Below are positions 1-9,328 of a stretch of 64,000 nt of DNA, piece by piece. The notes beneath the pieces were generated by a model. It saw nothing but the letters and a program-made list of their open reading frames with translations, was not told the origin of the DNA and made no database searches. How positions within the stretch are numbered: position 1 is the first letter of the stretch; every line of letters starts with the position of its first letter. The DNA comes from CAXXFQ01 sp963674475 (lineage in GTDB: Bacteria; Planctomycetota; Planctomycetia; Pirellulales; Thermoguttaceae). The stretch spans positions 372,001-436,000 of the forward strand of contig CAXXFQ010000033.1 of the NCBI GenBank assembly GCA_963674475.2, in the 5' to 3' direction. The position numbers and the translations under genes were made by a program.

Positions 1-78
1 AAGACGATCTCCTCCACCCCTTTGGCAGGTCCTCCCATCACAGAAAACCGAAACGGTTTGGGGAGAAAAGGTGTTTTT

Positions 79-882
79 ATGGCAATTTCGAAAAGACGCT
101 TATGCTCGAACGGCGGCTTTACGTTGATCGAGCTGCTGGTCGTCATCAGTGTGATCGGGCTCTTGACCGGGCTGCTTCTTCCGGCGGTGATGGCCGCTCG
201 CGGCGCGGCGCGAAAGGCCCAGTGTGCCAGCAATCTTCACCAGCTTGGTATCGCGTTGCACCAGTATCACAAAAGTCATCGCGAGTTTCCAATCGGGTGC
301 ATCGAGCCGAGGTGTTACAACCGTCGGGGCCGTCAGCTGGCTTGGTCGATCCATTTGTTGCCGTTTTTGGAGCAAACGGCCGTTTACGATATGGTCGATC
401 TCAAAAAACCCTATTACCATTCGGCCAACAAGTCGGCGGCGGCGAATCTTTTGCCCATTTTCCTCTGCCCCAGCCACACGCGGGACGACTACTATGAAGC
501 CGGTCGGGCCGTTTGCGATTATGGGGGAATTTTTGGCGAACGTTTGCTGAGCAACAACAGTCCTCCCAATGGGACGATGCTTTACGACCAGCCGATTTCG
601 CTCCGTGAGATTGTCGACGGGGCGACGCACACGATTATTTTGTCCGAAGATTGCAAAAGCCAAGACATGCAATGGATCAACGGGCAAAATATTTTCGAGC
701 AGATGTACCCGATCAACAAAGCGCCTGCGGGCGAAAACGAGATTTCGAGCATGCACCTCGGCGGCGGGGCCCACGCCTTGAATTGTGACGGGGCGGTCCG
801 ATTTTTGAGCGAATCGATCGACCTCAATGTGTTGGCGGCGATCATCACCCGCGCCGGACGAGAATCCAACTACGACTATTGA
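79..882 (+). CDS. DUF1559-type prepilin-like protein
   Basis: 267-residue protein of the planctomycete DUF1559 (SBP_bac_10) family, exported proteins that carry a type II/IV pseudopilin leader. A short basic N-terminus is followed by the prepilin cleavage motif GGFTLIELLVVISVIGLL (residues about 12-29), then a hydrophobic helix and a soluble domain containing the family's LHQLGIALHQYH segment and a C-terminal GGGAHALNCDGAVRFL stretch typical of the family. The ATG at 79 is chosen because AAAAGG lies about 8 bases upstream; an ATG-less extension to 22 is possible but has no ribosome site. Planctomycetes carry many paralogues of unknown individual role, so nothing more specific can be said. Confidence 0.9.
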   Translation: MAISKRRLCSNGGFTLIELLVVISVIGLLTGLLLPAVMAARGAARKAQCASNLHQLGIALHQYHKSHREFPIGCIEPRCYNRRGRQLAWSIHLLPFLEQTAVYDMVDLKKPYYHSANKSAAANLLPIFLCPSHTRDDYYEAGRAVCDYGGIFGERLLSNNSPPNGTMLYDQPISLREIVDGATHTIILSEDCKSQDMQWINGQNIFEQMYPINKAPAGENEISSMHLGGGAHALNCDGAVRFLSESIDLNVLAAIITRAGRESNYDY

Positions 883-979
883 TTTTGATACTATTGATGC
901 TTGCGTTGCCAATGAGCCTTGGTTCAAGCGTCGGGCTCCCCCCCTTTTTTGGTATCTCAAAACGAGTACACTATTTTCT

Positions 980-1564
980 ATGATTCTCCTAATTGATAAT
1001 TACGACTCGTTTACCTATAATCTAGTCCAACGGCTTGGCGAGATCGATTCGAAAATCGATCTGGCCGTCTACCGAAACGACAAGATCACGCTCGACGAGA
1101 TCGAAGCGAAACGACCGACCCATTTGATCATCTCGCCCGGGCCGTGCACGCCCAATGAGGCGGGGATCTCGGTCGAGGCGGCCCGCCGTTTTGCCGGAAA
1201 GCTGCCGATCCTGGGGGTCTGTCTTGGCCATCAGTCGATCGCGCAGGCGTTCGGGGCGACCATCGTTCGCGCGGGGCGGTTGATGCATGGGAAAACCGAC
1301 CAGATCCACCACGACGGCCAAGCGTTGTTCGAGGGGATTGAAAACCCGTTCACGGCGACCCGCTATCACAGCCTGATCATTCAGCCGGACACGCTGCCCG
1401 AGGAGTTCGTCGTCTCGGCCTGGTCCGACGCGCCGGACGGCACGCGCGAGATCATGGGAATTCGTCACAAGGAGTATCCGATATTCGGGCTTCAGTTCCA
1501 TCCGGAGAGTTTTTTGTCGCCGAGCGGGACCACGATGTTGAGACACTTCTTACAAACCGAGTAA
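980..1564 (+). CDS. trpG: Class I glutamine amidotransferase, anthranilate/aminodeoxychorismate synthase component II
   Basis: 194-residue glutaminase subunit that supplies ammonia from glutamine for anthranilate (tryptophan) or 4-amino-4-deoxychorismate (folate) synthesis. It begins MILLIDNYDSFTYNLVQ, carries the nucleophile motif GVCLGHQSIAQAFG, and the His-Glu pair in GLQFHPES, so the catalytic triad is complete. The ATG at 980 matches the family N-terminus. No trpE or pabB partner lies in the window, so TrpG and PabA cannot be told apart; a shared amphibolic subunit is possible. Its last codons are duplicated downstream (see the 1510-1669 repeat). Confidence 0.92.
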   Translation: MILLIDNYDSFTYNLVQRLGEIDSKIDLAVYRNDKITLDEIEAKRPTHLIISPGPCTPNEAGISVEAARRFAGKLPILGVCLGHQSIAQAFGATIVRAGRLMHGKTDQIHHDGQALFEGIENPFTATRYHSLIIQPDTLPEEFVVSAWSDAPDGTREIMGIRHKEYPIFGLQFHPESFLSPSGTTMLRHFLQTE

Positions 1565-1669
1565 GCCCTTTTGAACCTTTCCCGCTTCCGTTTTTTGTCG
1601 CCGAGCGGGACCACGATGTGAAGCACTTTTTACAAACCGAGTAAGCCCCTTGGGCGTTTCCCGCTTCCG
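1510..1669 (+). repeat. Tandem duplication of the trpG 3' end
   Basis: Two consecutive copies of an approximately 80-base segment: 1510-1590 includes the last codons and stop of trpG, and 1591-1669 repeats it with small changes (TTGAGACACTTCTT becomes GAAGCACTTTTT, and TTTTGAAC becomes CTTGGGCG). Both copies end in the same CCCGCTTCCG. The second copy fills the gap before lnt and ends about 28 bases before its start codon. Confidence 0.9.
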
Positions 1670-1697
1670 TTTTTCTCCCCAGATTGAAAGTCGGTCG

Positions 1698-3404
1698 ATG
1701 TCGAACCGATCGCCGATAAAGCGGTTTTTTTCCCTTTTCCCCTGGCAAGGAACGCTCGGTCCGGCCGTGTTGGGCGCGCTTTTGATGTGGGCCGCGCTGC
1801 CTCCCTTGGACTTAGGCTGGTTGGGCTGGTTCGCGCCGATCCCTTGGCTTCTCTTGATCCGACGGACCCGGTTGCCCGAGACGCATCCGTATCGACGGCT
1901 TTGGCTGGTCGGGTTTTGCTTCTGGATGGTCGCGTTTCATTTTCTCCGCTTGCCCCATCCGGCGACGTCGATCGGTTGGGTGGCGTTGTCGGCCTATCAG
2001 GGGTTTTATCTGCCGATCTTTATCGGGCTTCTGCGCGTAGGCGTGCACCGGTATCGGCTTTCGGCCGTCTGGCTGGCGCCGACCGTCTGGACCGGACTGG
2101 AATTGGCCCGCGGGCACCTGCTGACCGGCGTCACGATGGGCAACCTGGGGCATACCCAATACCGGTGGCTCGAGCTGATCCAAGTGAGCGACCTCTTCGG
2201 GGCCTATGTGGTCAGTTTTATCGTCATGTTCGTCGCCGCCGCGCTGGCCCAGCTGTTACCGTGCGAAGGGAAACGGGGCTCGATCCGACCCGCGTTTGCC
2301 GCCGTCGCGCTGATGGCGGTCGTTCTCGTCTACGGTTACGCTCGAATCGGGCCCGAACCGCCAGCGATTTGGCGCGAAACGGCGAGCACGCCGGGGGTGC
2401 GCGTCGCGCTGGTCCAAGGGTCGATCGACAGTCAGTTGAAATCGGACCCCAGTAAGGTGGCCGAGATCCACGCCCATTATCGCGGCTTGACCGACCAAGC
2501 GTGTGCGAGTTTTGAAAATATCGACCTGATCGTTTGGCCCGAGACGATGTACCGCGGTCCGTTGATCGAATGCGGTAAATTAACCACCGTGCCGCCGGAG
2601 TGGAACGGTTCGCTCGAAGCGCTTTGTGAAGGTTGGGAAAAGGTTCGACGGCAAAGTCGCGAGCCGATCTTCGAGATGGCCCGACGCTGGAAGACTCGCT
2701 GGCTTTTGGGGGTCGACACGATGCGGGTGGCCGACGGTGGCCCGTTTTTTTACAACTCGGCCGTCTTGGTCGAACCCGAGCGGATCGCGTCGGAGCGTTA
2801 CGACAAGATGCACCGGGTCCTTTTCGGCGAGTACGTCCCGTTTGCCGATTGGTTCCCGTGGCTGGCCAAGTTCACTCCGTTGCCGATCAGTCTGACTGCC
2901 GGGGCGGGGGCGATCGCCTACGAGATCGACGGGGTTCGTTTCGCGCCGAATATCTGTTACGAAAGCGTCCTGCCGCACGTGATCCGTCGCCAGTTGCTCG
3001 GTCTGCGAGCCGAGGGCCAAGAGCCGGACGTGTTGGTCAACCTGACCAACGACGGGTGGTTTTGGGGGTCGAGCGAGCTGGACATGCACCTGATCTGCGG
3101 GATCTTCCGCGCGGTCGAATTTCACAAGCCATTTCTGGTCGCGGCCAACACCGGGTTTTCGGCCTGGATCGACGCCGACGGCCGATGTCGGGCTCGGGGC
3201 CCACGTCGCGAACCGGGTTTTCTCCTGGCGACGGTCGGTCCCGATCCGCGTGGAAGTCTTTACCTGTTGATCGGCGACACGTTCGCCGGGATCTGTCTCT
3301 TGGCGACGTTGGTTTTGGCCTTGGTGGCCGTGCGTCCCCGGTATCGATTGTGGCGCAAAAGAAAACGGCGTGACCGTCGGAAAGCCCAATCGGTCGCGCC
3401 GTGA
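1698..3404 (+). CDS. lnt: Apolipoprotein N-acyltransferase
   Basis: 568-residue inner-membrane enzyme that adds the third acyl chain to the N-terminal cysteine of lipoproteins. The first roughly 210 residues form hydrophobic helices, followed by a periplasmic carbon-nitrogen hydrolase domain with the expected triad: Glu in LIVWPETMYRG, Lys in RYDKMHRVLFGEYVPF, and Cys in APNICYESVLPH. A last hydrophobic helix and a basic tail close the protein. Start taken at the ATG at 1698; the longer form from a TTG at 1650 would begin inside the trpG-derived duplication. The 3' end forms an imperfect hairpin (about 3367-3401) in the short gap facing the convergent gene. Confidence 0.93.
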   Translation: MSNRSPIKRFFSLFPWQGTLGPAVLGALLMWAALPPLDLGWLGWFAPIPWLLLIRRTRLPETHPYRRLWLVGFCFWMVAFHFLRLPHPATSIGWVALSAYQGFYLPIFIGLLRVGVHRYRLSAVWLAPTVWTGLELARGHLLTGVTMGNLGHTQYRWLELIQVSDLFGAYVVSFIVMFVAAALAQLLPCEGKRGSIRPAFAAVALMAVVLVYGYARIGPEPPAIWRETASTPGVRVALVQGSIDSQLKSDPSKVAEIHAHYRGLTDQACASFENIDLIVWPETMYRGPLIECGKLTTVPPEWNGSLEALCEGWEKVRRQSREPIFEMARRWKTRWLLGVDTMRVADGGPFFYNSAVLVEPERIASERYDKMHRVLFGEYVPFADWFPWLAKFTPLPISLTAGAGAIAYEIDGVRFAPNICYESVLPHVIRRQLLGLRAEGQEPDVLVNLTNDGWFWGSSELDMHLICGIFRAVEFHKPFLVAANTGFSAWIDADGRCRARGPRREPGFLLATVGPDPRGSLYLLIGDTFAGICLLATLVLALVAVRPRYRLWRKRKRRDRRKAQSVAP

Positions 3405-3431
3405 TTTGAATTCCTATTATCGAAGGCCCGG

Positions 3432-5774
3432 TTATTTCTCCGACGGGTCCATCTTCTGGTCGAGGATCCAGCGGCAGTTGATCACCTTTTCGGCCAGGTC
3501 GATCGGCACGTAGAAATAATGGTTCGACGCCTCGTAACCGATCCGCGACTCTTGACGACACAGGGCCAGATGCTGCTTGGCCAATTCGATTTCACGAGTG
3601 GCCGCGTCGCGCATCCGCTTTTCGAGTTCGGCCCGCTTTGCCGCATCCAGTTTTTCCCCTCCGGCAAGCAAACGGTCCCGAGCGTCGGTAAAGATCGCCT
3701 GTTGGGCGACCGAGTCGAAGTGTAACGTGACCGCTTCGGCGAAATGGAGTTGGGCCAGCGCTTCTTCCCTCTGATCGGCCGGGGCCTTTTCGACCGCTCG
3801 AGCAAGCGACTCGAGACCGACACGCCAGCCTTGGGCCATTTTCTCAAACTGACCGATGAAGACCTTGTTGGGGTAATGGCCGCGCCAGCTGGAAATATGG
3901 TCGTACGGGATGCCGACCATCGAGGCCGAGTAGCCGGTCGGTTTCAGGTAAAGCGGGTTGGCCGGGCCCTTGTGCTGCGGGCCATTGTACAGCACACTGC
4001 CGTAGGGGAATTCGCGGAACGAGTCGGAAAACGCGGTCCACGCCTTTCGGGCCGCCGGGGCCCCTTCGGTGCCGAACATCTCGACGGCCAGTTGATTCAA
4101 AACCGCTTCCTTGTCGGCCTTCGGGTTTTGGGCGAAGAGCGAGGCAACCTCGAGATTCGGCGACGGGTGGCCGCCCAACGACCAGGAAAGCATCATCCCG
4201 TTGACTCCGCTTTTCGTCAGATTGGAGGCATGCTCGGCGATCAGATCCAGCGTGGGCAGATACGGAACGGCCGAGAATTCCCACGTGTTGTTCAGTTGGA
4301 CTTTGGCGACCGTTTTGAGTCCCGCTTCTTTGGCCAGCTTCCAATGTTTGGTCGCGCGGGGACCGGGTCCGACCGTCGAGATCGAGTACTCGCCGATACG
4401 CCCTTTGACGCCACCCCGCTCGATCGGCAGCGACCACTCGCTTACCGACATGAACCAGCACGACTTGGGCAAGCGGCTGATGATTTCCGGGGCAATGTTG
4501 TCAGGCCAACCCCAGTCCCAAACCAGCACCTTCGCATCCGGGTTGCCGCGATGGACCCCTTCCTCGATCGTCGCGTTGACCTCGGCGATGATCTCGGCAC
4601 GAGTCCGATCCTTGCAATGGGGGCATTTTTTTTGCAACCCGTGCGACGCGCAGCTGGTCAGATTTTCCGACGCGGTAATCGTGAAGACTCCGCCCAGATG
4701 GGGCACGTTCTTGAACACGTACGCCAGCGAATCGGAAAGCCACTTGCGCACCTCGGGTGTCGACGTGCACATCGTCGCCAAACCGCGTCCCTCGACGCCA
4801 CGGATTTGAGGATGCTTTTTGAAGAAGGATTCTTCCATCGCACGCGGTTCGTTGACGTAAAGGTAAACGCCGATCCCGTACTTTCGGGCCCGCTCGACCA
4901 ACTTGCGGAGGTTGGCCAGCCGATGCTCGTGCCCTTCGCCCAATTCGGGAAACTGCTCGCTGGGGGCCAGGGTTCGCAGGACCGTGTGAATCCAAACCCC
5001 ATTGACGCCTGACGCGGCCAGACGCTCGAGCAGTCCCTCGGGGAATGAGCGGATCTCGTCATCCATCAACGGGTCGCCGAAGGTGGCGAAGTAGGAGTAG
5101 ATGAACCGCAGCTCGTCTTCCTTCAGCGCGGGCGGTTCGGTTTTTTTCTCCGAGTCGACCGGACGACTCAGCCGTGTGACGAACGAAAACCGGGGTTCTT
5201 CTTCCGGCTGGGCAATCATCTTGGGGCCCAGTTCGGTTTCGACGATCTTCTTGATCTCGGCGGCACGCGCCCGGGCCTTCTCGTCCGGCTCGGTGTATTT
5301 CAGCGGTTCACAGTACGGCTTGATCGAGCCGAGCTTGATGAACAGAAAATCGTCTTCGCGAAGACAGTAATTCAGCTCTTCCGGCGTCTTGTCGAGCAAA
5401 ACCAACAGTTGCTCGTAGGGCAGCAGGTGCCAGTTGCGACGCAGGATCGTGATATAGCCGTCGTCTTTCCACTCGGGCAAAATCGTTCCCTGCTCCGGCA
5501 GCCCCATCGACCGAGCGATTTTCGTCACGTTCTCGACCGGTGTGTCCAAAACTTCGGCCAGGCGCTGGGCCTCGACCACCGACCAGTTACGCCAGATGAA
5601 CGTGTGCAACCGGTCGGGAAAATGGGGCGACTCCACGGCCTTTTTCTCGGTCTGGATGCCCGGGAGAATTTCTTTGAGGTTCTCGTCGGCCGCTTGAACC
5701 AAAGGGCCAAATAAAGTGGAAACCACCAGGGCGAACGTCAAAAGAAGGCAAAGTCGAAGCAACGTCTTTTTCAT
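3432..5774 (-). CDS. Large secreted protein with glycoside-hydrolase-like TIM-barrel region, function unknown
   Basis: 780 residues. An N-terminal signal peptide (about residues 1-28, ending VQAA) indicates export. Residues about 30-230 form a mixed helical region. Residues about 230-560 read like a TIM barrel, with segments such as GVNGVWIHTVLRTLAP, YGIGVYLYVNEPR and VLVWDWGWPDN, resembling the GH20/DUF4838-type sugar hydrolase superfamily. Four cysteines cluster in the loop TSCASHGLQKKCPHCKDR. The C-terminal 200 residues look helical. The ATG has GAGGAG about 12 bases upstream. I cannot name a catalytic pair, so the hydrolase assignment is inference from fold-like segments only. Convergent with lnt, 27 bases apart. 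Confidence 0.6.
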   Translation of the reverse strand: MKKTLLRLCLLLTFALVVSTLFGPLVQAADENLKEILPGIQTEKKAVESPHFPDRLHTFIWRNWSVVEAQRLAEVLDTPVENVTKIARSMGLPEQGTILPEWKDDGYITILRRNWHLLPYEQLLVLLDKTPEELNYCLREDDFLFIKLGSIKPYCEPLKYTEPDEKARARAAEIKKIVETELGPKMIAQPEEEPRFSFVTRLSRPVDSEKKTEPPALKEDELRFIYSYFATFGDPLMDDEIRSFPEGLLERLAASGVNGVWIHTVLRTLAPSEQFPELGEGHEHRLANLRKLVERARKYGIGVYLYVNEPRAMEESFFKKHPQIRGVEGRGLATMCTSTPEVRKWLSDSLAYVFKNVPHLGGVFTITASENLTSCASHGLQKKCPHCKDRTRAEIIAEVNATIEEGVHRGNPDAKVLVWDWGWPDNIAPEIISRLPKSCWFMSVSEWSLPIERGGVKGRIGEYSISTVGPGPRATKHWKLAKEAGLKTVAKVQLNNTWEFSAVPYLPTLDLIAEHASNLTKSGVNGMMLSWSLGGHPSPNLEVASLFAQNPKADKEAVLNQLAVEMFGTEGAPAARKAWTAFSDSFREFPYGSVLYNGPQHKGPANPLYLKPTGYSASMVGIPYDHISSWRGHYPNKVFIGQFEKMAQGWRVGLESLARAVEKAPADQREEALAQLHFAEAVTLHFDSVAQQAIFTDARDRLLAGGEKLDAAKRAELEKRMRDAATREIELAKQHLALCRQESRIGYEASNHYFYVPIDLAEKVINCRWILDQKMDPSEK

Positions 5775-5989
5775 GGCAGATCGGGCTCCTCGGAATGAAA
5801 ATCGGGAAGAAGGAAGGATTGTTGGGACGGCCGGAACGTGTGGTCGAGATACCAGCCTCTATTTCATAAGGCAATTCCCCGGCCAAAATCAAAGCTTATT
5901 ATATTCGTTGCCCAATGGCCGACGCAATATGTGGCGAAAAAAGAAGGGAAACGCCGCGGCAAACGGCCAAGCTATGCCGTCCGTCGCGC

Positions 5990-7039
5990 TTAAGTATAAC
6001 AAAACGGATTGACTCCGCAGAACCGACGGTCGCTAAAAAGCTCGATTTCCAGGTCGACCAACTTCTCGAGAAGCGCCTCGGGCGATTCGGGCCGACGTTC
6101 GGGCATTTTGGCCATCAGCGACCGGACCAAGTTGGTCAATTCTCGGGGAAACGCGAGGTTTTCGTGACGCAGGTGGGGGACCGCTGCATGGAGATGCTGT
6201 TCGACAATCTCGCCGGGCGTCGAACCCGTATAGGGCAGGCGACCGGTCAGAAGTCGAAACAGGATGACGCCCAGACTGTAAAGATCGCTACGGAGATCGG
6301 TTCTGGTTCCGGAAAGGATCAGTTCGGGTGCCAGATAGTCGACCGACCCCAAAATCGAGCGGTTCGTTTCGGTTGAACCAACTCGGGCAGCGAATTCGAG
6401 GTCCAAGACGGTCACGTGGCCGTCGTCGGAAAGTAACAGATTGCTCGGCTTGATGTCGCCGTGACGCCAACCGGCCCGGGCCAACGCGTCGAGCGCCTCG
6501 GTCGTCTGCCGGGCAATCCAAAGGATCTCGGCCAGCTCGAACCGCGTGCCCGCGTCCAACCGCCGCTGGAGCGTTTCCCCCTCGAGCCAGGGCATGACGG
6601 TAAAACAGGGCGCCCGATGAAGCCGAGCGGCCAGGATCGGAATCAGATGGGGATGCGAGACCGATCGGCCCACTTCCGCTTCCCGTAGGAGCAAGGCCCG
6701 ATTCAAATCGGCTGCCCCTGACGAATTCGAAAAACGGTTTTTACCCGCACGACCGTGGGGCCTGTTTTCCTCGAAGCTTTTTTCAGAAGTGACTTTTTGA
6801 CCGTGAGCCACCTTCACGACGTACATGGCCGGAACGTTCGATTCGCTTCCTGCTGGGCGGGCGCCATAAGGGCGGGCGCGATAGACGTCGGCTCGATGGC
6901 CGTGGGCAAGTCGCTGGACAAGCTCCCACTGTCCCAACCTGACGGGGGCAGGGACAGAGACGGTGGCCGGGACGGGACGCGAAATTCGCCGTCTCGCTCG
7001 GGTGTCTCTTTCGTCGGAAAGTAGGGAAACGTTGGCCAT
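5990..7039 (-). CDS. Serine/threonine protein kinase, atypical
   Basis: 349-residue Hanks-type kinase with no obvious transmembrane segment. Visible elements are the beta3 lysine (MYVVKVAHG), the hinge-like MPWLEGETL, the catalytic loop RHGDIKPSNLL (HGD in place of HRD), DLEFA at the DFG position with the metal-binding Asp kept, APE in YLAPELI, and SDLYSLGVILFRLLTGRLPYTG. The glycine-rich loop is poor (LAHGHRADVYRARP), and about 45 extra residues lie between the Lys and the C-helix Glu. The C-terminus ends soon after the kinase fold. Start at the ATG at 7039; a TTG three codons upstream is less likely. No signalling partner gene is adjacent. Confidence 0.85.
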   Translation of the reverse strand: MANVSLLSDERDTRARRRISRPVPATVSVPAPVRLGQWELVQRLAHGHRADVYRARPYGARPAGSESNVPAMYVVKVAHGQKVTSEKSFEENRPHGRAGKNRFSNSSGAADLNRALLLREAEVGRSVSHPHLIPILAARLHRAPCFTVMPWLEGETLQRRLDAGTRFELAEILWIARQTTEALDALARAGWRHGDIKPSNLLLSDDGHVTVLDLEFAARVGSTETNRSILGSVDYLAPELILSGTRTDLRSDLYSLGVILFRLLTGRLPYTGSTPGEIVEQHLHAAVPHLRHENLAFPRELTNLVRSLMAKMPERRPESPEALLEKLVDLEIELFSDRRFCGVNPFCYT

Positions 7040-7677
7040 GAATTCCAATTTTCGATCGTCTCTCGAAACCCGTTTGCTTTGAACCGGCCACCTAACTTTT
7101 CCAAGAGGAAAAGCGTCTCGCCGATTCGACGAACGTTGCTTCGAAAATACGTCAAAACAGAGGGGGAAGAAAAACCATCTTAACGATCACATCAACCGGC
7201 GCGCGTTTTCTGCAAACCGGGCGAACAGCAAGAACCCCTTAAAAGGAGTCCTCTTTTCGGTCATCGGACACCCTTTTCAGTAAAGTGAAAGCGATCGGAG
7301 CGAAAAACGCCAACCGGGCCAGACGGTCGGAGGGCCAAAATAATTATGCCGGTTTTGGCACCCGCAATGGTTTTATAGCGCATTACACGTTCGTGTAGCG
7401 CGAGTTCCTTGCAGCTATGAATAACGGGGCCTTATGAAACGGCTCTACTATTAGCTCTCTTAATAATTGTAACGGTTACCCAGGCAGGGAAAACTAGGGG
7501 GGAAGTGGACTTGACGCCGACTCGGAAAAGGCCTACTTTTGGCGAGCGCTTGTAGGGGGAGGGGGGAGCCGCTTGCATTGCAATATTGGTAAGAACCCAA
7601 AAAATGGTGCGATTCACTCGATAAAAAAGCCGCCTACCTTCCGGTCGTTGGTTGATTTACTTGACGAGGAGTGAATC
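7040..7677. other. Intergenic region between divergent kinase and aminotransferase genes
   Basis: No convincing gene. It holds one hairpin-forming segment at about 7377-7402 (GCGC-AT-TACAC-GTTC-GTGTA-GCGC), possibly a leader or regulatory structure. Promoters for both flanking genes should lie here, but I could not pick hexamers with confidence. Confidence 0.5.
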
Positions 7678-8967
7678 GTGACAAAAAAATTTTTGAGATG
7701 GGAGCAAAATAAAATGGCCCGTTTTTCTGACGAAAATCAAAACGCCCCTTCCGCCGCTCGATTGGAAGCGGGGGTACCGCTGCTGGATTTTTCGCGTCAG
7801 CACGCCCCCTTGATGGACGAAATCGTTTCGAGTCTCGCGGACGTTTGTCGTACCAATCAGTATATTCTCGGCCCCGAAGTCACGAAGTTGGAAAAAACGG
7901 TCGCCGACTATTCCGGGACGGCCCACGCCGTCGGTTGCGCCTCGGGCAGCGACGCTCTGTTGTTGGCCCTGATGGCGCTTGATATCGGCCCGGGCGACGA
8001 GGTGATCGTTCCGAGCTTTACCTTTTTTGCCACTACCAGTGCCGTGACCCGACTTGGCGCGACGCCGGTCTTCGCCGACATCGATCCGGTGACGTTCAAT
8101 CTCGATCCCGAAGCGGTCCGTGCGAAGGTGACCCCGGCCACCAAGGCGATCATCCCGGTCCATCTGTTCGGACAGTGTGCCGACATGGACGCCTTATCGG
8201 TGTTGGCCGATGAGAAAAAACTGGCCCTCGTCGAAGACTTTGCTCAAGCGATCGGCGCTGAGTTCGACGGACGTCGGGCCGGAAGCATGGGAACGATCGG
8301 TTGCACAAGCTTCTATCCGACCAAAAACCTGGGCGGTGCCGGCGATGCCGGGATGTTGACCACCCAAGATGAAGCACTGGCCGAGCGACTGCGTATCCTT
8401 CGTGGTCACGGCATGAAGCCGCGATACTATCACCGAGAAGTCGGCGTCAACAGTCGGCTCGACTCGTTCCAGGCCGCGTTCCTGAACGTCAAGCTCCCCC
8501 ATCTCGACGAGTATGTGAAAAGACGAAACGAAAACGCGCAGCGCTACCAGAAATACTTCGCCGAAGCGGGCCTCGATTCGATTTTGGGACTGCCTACGAC
8601 GTTGGCCAACCGCCGACACGTCTGGAACCAGTATGTCGTCCGGATCCCCGGCGGCCATCGTGACGCGTTGCGGGCTTTCCTGAACGAGAATAAAGTGGGC
8701 GCGGAGATCTACTACCCGTTGGGCCTGCACGATCAGGAATGTTTCAAGTTCTTAGGTTACCAGAAGGGCGATTTGCCGGAAACCGACCGGGCGACCGAAG
8801 AAGTGTTGGCCTTGCCGATCTTCCCCGAACTGACCGCCGAGGAGCAAGAGGTGGTCGTCTATCGAATCGGCCAATTCCTCGCTAAACTCGCGTCGGCCGG
8901 AGGTCACGCGTTGCCCGAACCGAAGTTCCTCAAACACCAAAAAGAGTCGGCCGATAAGCGTCTGTAG
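7678..8967 (+). CDS. DegT/DnrJ/EryC1/StrS-family PLP aminotransferase
   Basis: 429-residue PLP enzyme of the sugar aminotransferase family, which transaminates keto groups of nucleotide sugars for surface polysaccharides or natural products. It shows VPLLDFSRQHAPLMDEI near the N-terminus, the cofactor-binding CASGSDALLLAL, SFTFFATTSAV, PVHLFGQCADM, and the Schiff-base lysine region YPTKNLGGAGDAG. Start at the GTG at 7678, which is preceded by GAGGAG at ideal distance; an ATG at 7714 with GGGAG upstream is the alternative and would lose 12 residues. The gene stands alone and ends in a clear terminator, so the sugar substrate cannot be inferred. Confidence 0.9.
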   Translation: MTKKFLRWEQNKMARFSDENQNAPSAARLEAGVPLLDFSRQHAPLMDEIVSSLADVCRTNQYILGPEVTKLEKTVADYSGTAHAVGCASGSDALLLALMALDIGPGDEVIVPSFTFFATTSAVTRLGATPVFADIDPVTFNLDPEAVRAKVTPATKAIIPVHLFGQCADMDALSVLADEKKLALVEDFAQAIGAEFDGRRAGSMGTIGCTSFYPTKNLGGAGDAGMLTTQDEALAERLRILRGHGMKPRYYHREVGVNSRLDSFQAAFLNVKLPHLDEYVKRRNENAQRYQKYFAEAGLDSILGLPTTLANRRHVWNQYVVRIPGGHRDALRAFLNENKVGAEIYYPLGLHDQECFKFLGYQKGDLPETDRATEEVLALPIFPELTAEEQEVVVYRIGQFLAKLASAGGHALPEPKFLKHQKESADKRL

Positions 8968-9004
8968 AATCGGCTCTCATGATGGGACGTTTCCTGGATT
9001 TTCA

Positions 9005-9043
9005 AAAGAGGAGTGGCTTTTTATGGTCACTCCTCTTTTTTTT
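9005..9043 (+). terminator. Intrinsic terminator of the DegT-family aminotransferase
   Basis: AAGAGGAGTG pairs with CACTCCTCTT across a 12-base loop and is followed by a run of eight T residues. Confidence 0.9.
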
Positions 9044-9328
9044 GGGAAGGGAACCTTCCTTCATCAAAAAAAGACTCCTGCCGAACGGCGAGGATGCGTC
9101 TCTCTTCGGGGAGTGGATCTGAAAAAGTTCGACAGGAGCCCTAAGAAAGTGTTTTGAAATCCAATTTCGCCGACGTACGGCTAAAATTCCATTCCCGCCG
9201 CGTCGCAAAAACTCGACGTATTTACCAATAGGCCTACGTTTTTACTCCTTGAGGAAACAGGAATTCACTCGTCCTTCAAGCCGAAAGCGATTTTAAAACA
9301 CCTTCTCAGTTTAAAAGGGGCCATTTTT
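9044..9328. other. Intergenic region with a 64-base imperfect inverted repeat
   Basis: CTCCTGCCGAAC at 9075-9086 pairs with GTTCGACAGGAG at 9127-9138 with a single C-A mismatch, enclosing about 40 bases that can form a smaller CTCT..GGAG hairpin. It may be a small structured RNA or a regulatory site. No T-run follows, so it is not a plain terminator. No gene is seen. Confidence 0.4.

Noticed and set aside
3744..5012. 422-residue open frame antisense to the secreted TIM-barrel-like protein
   Set aside because: The minus-strand gene has signal peptide, ribosome site and conserved-looking segments; the plus-strand frame has none.
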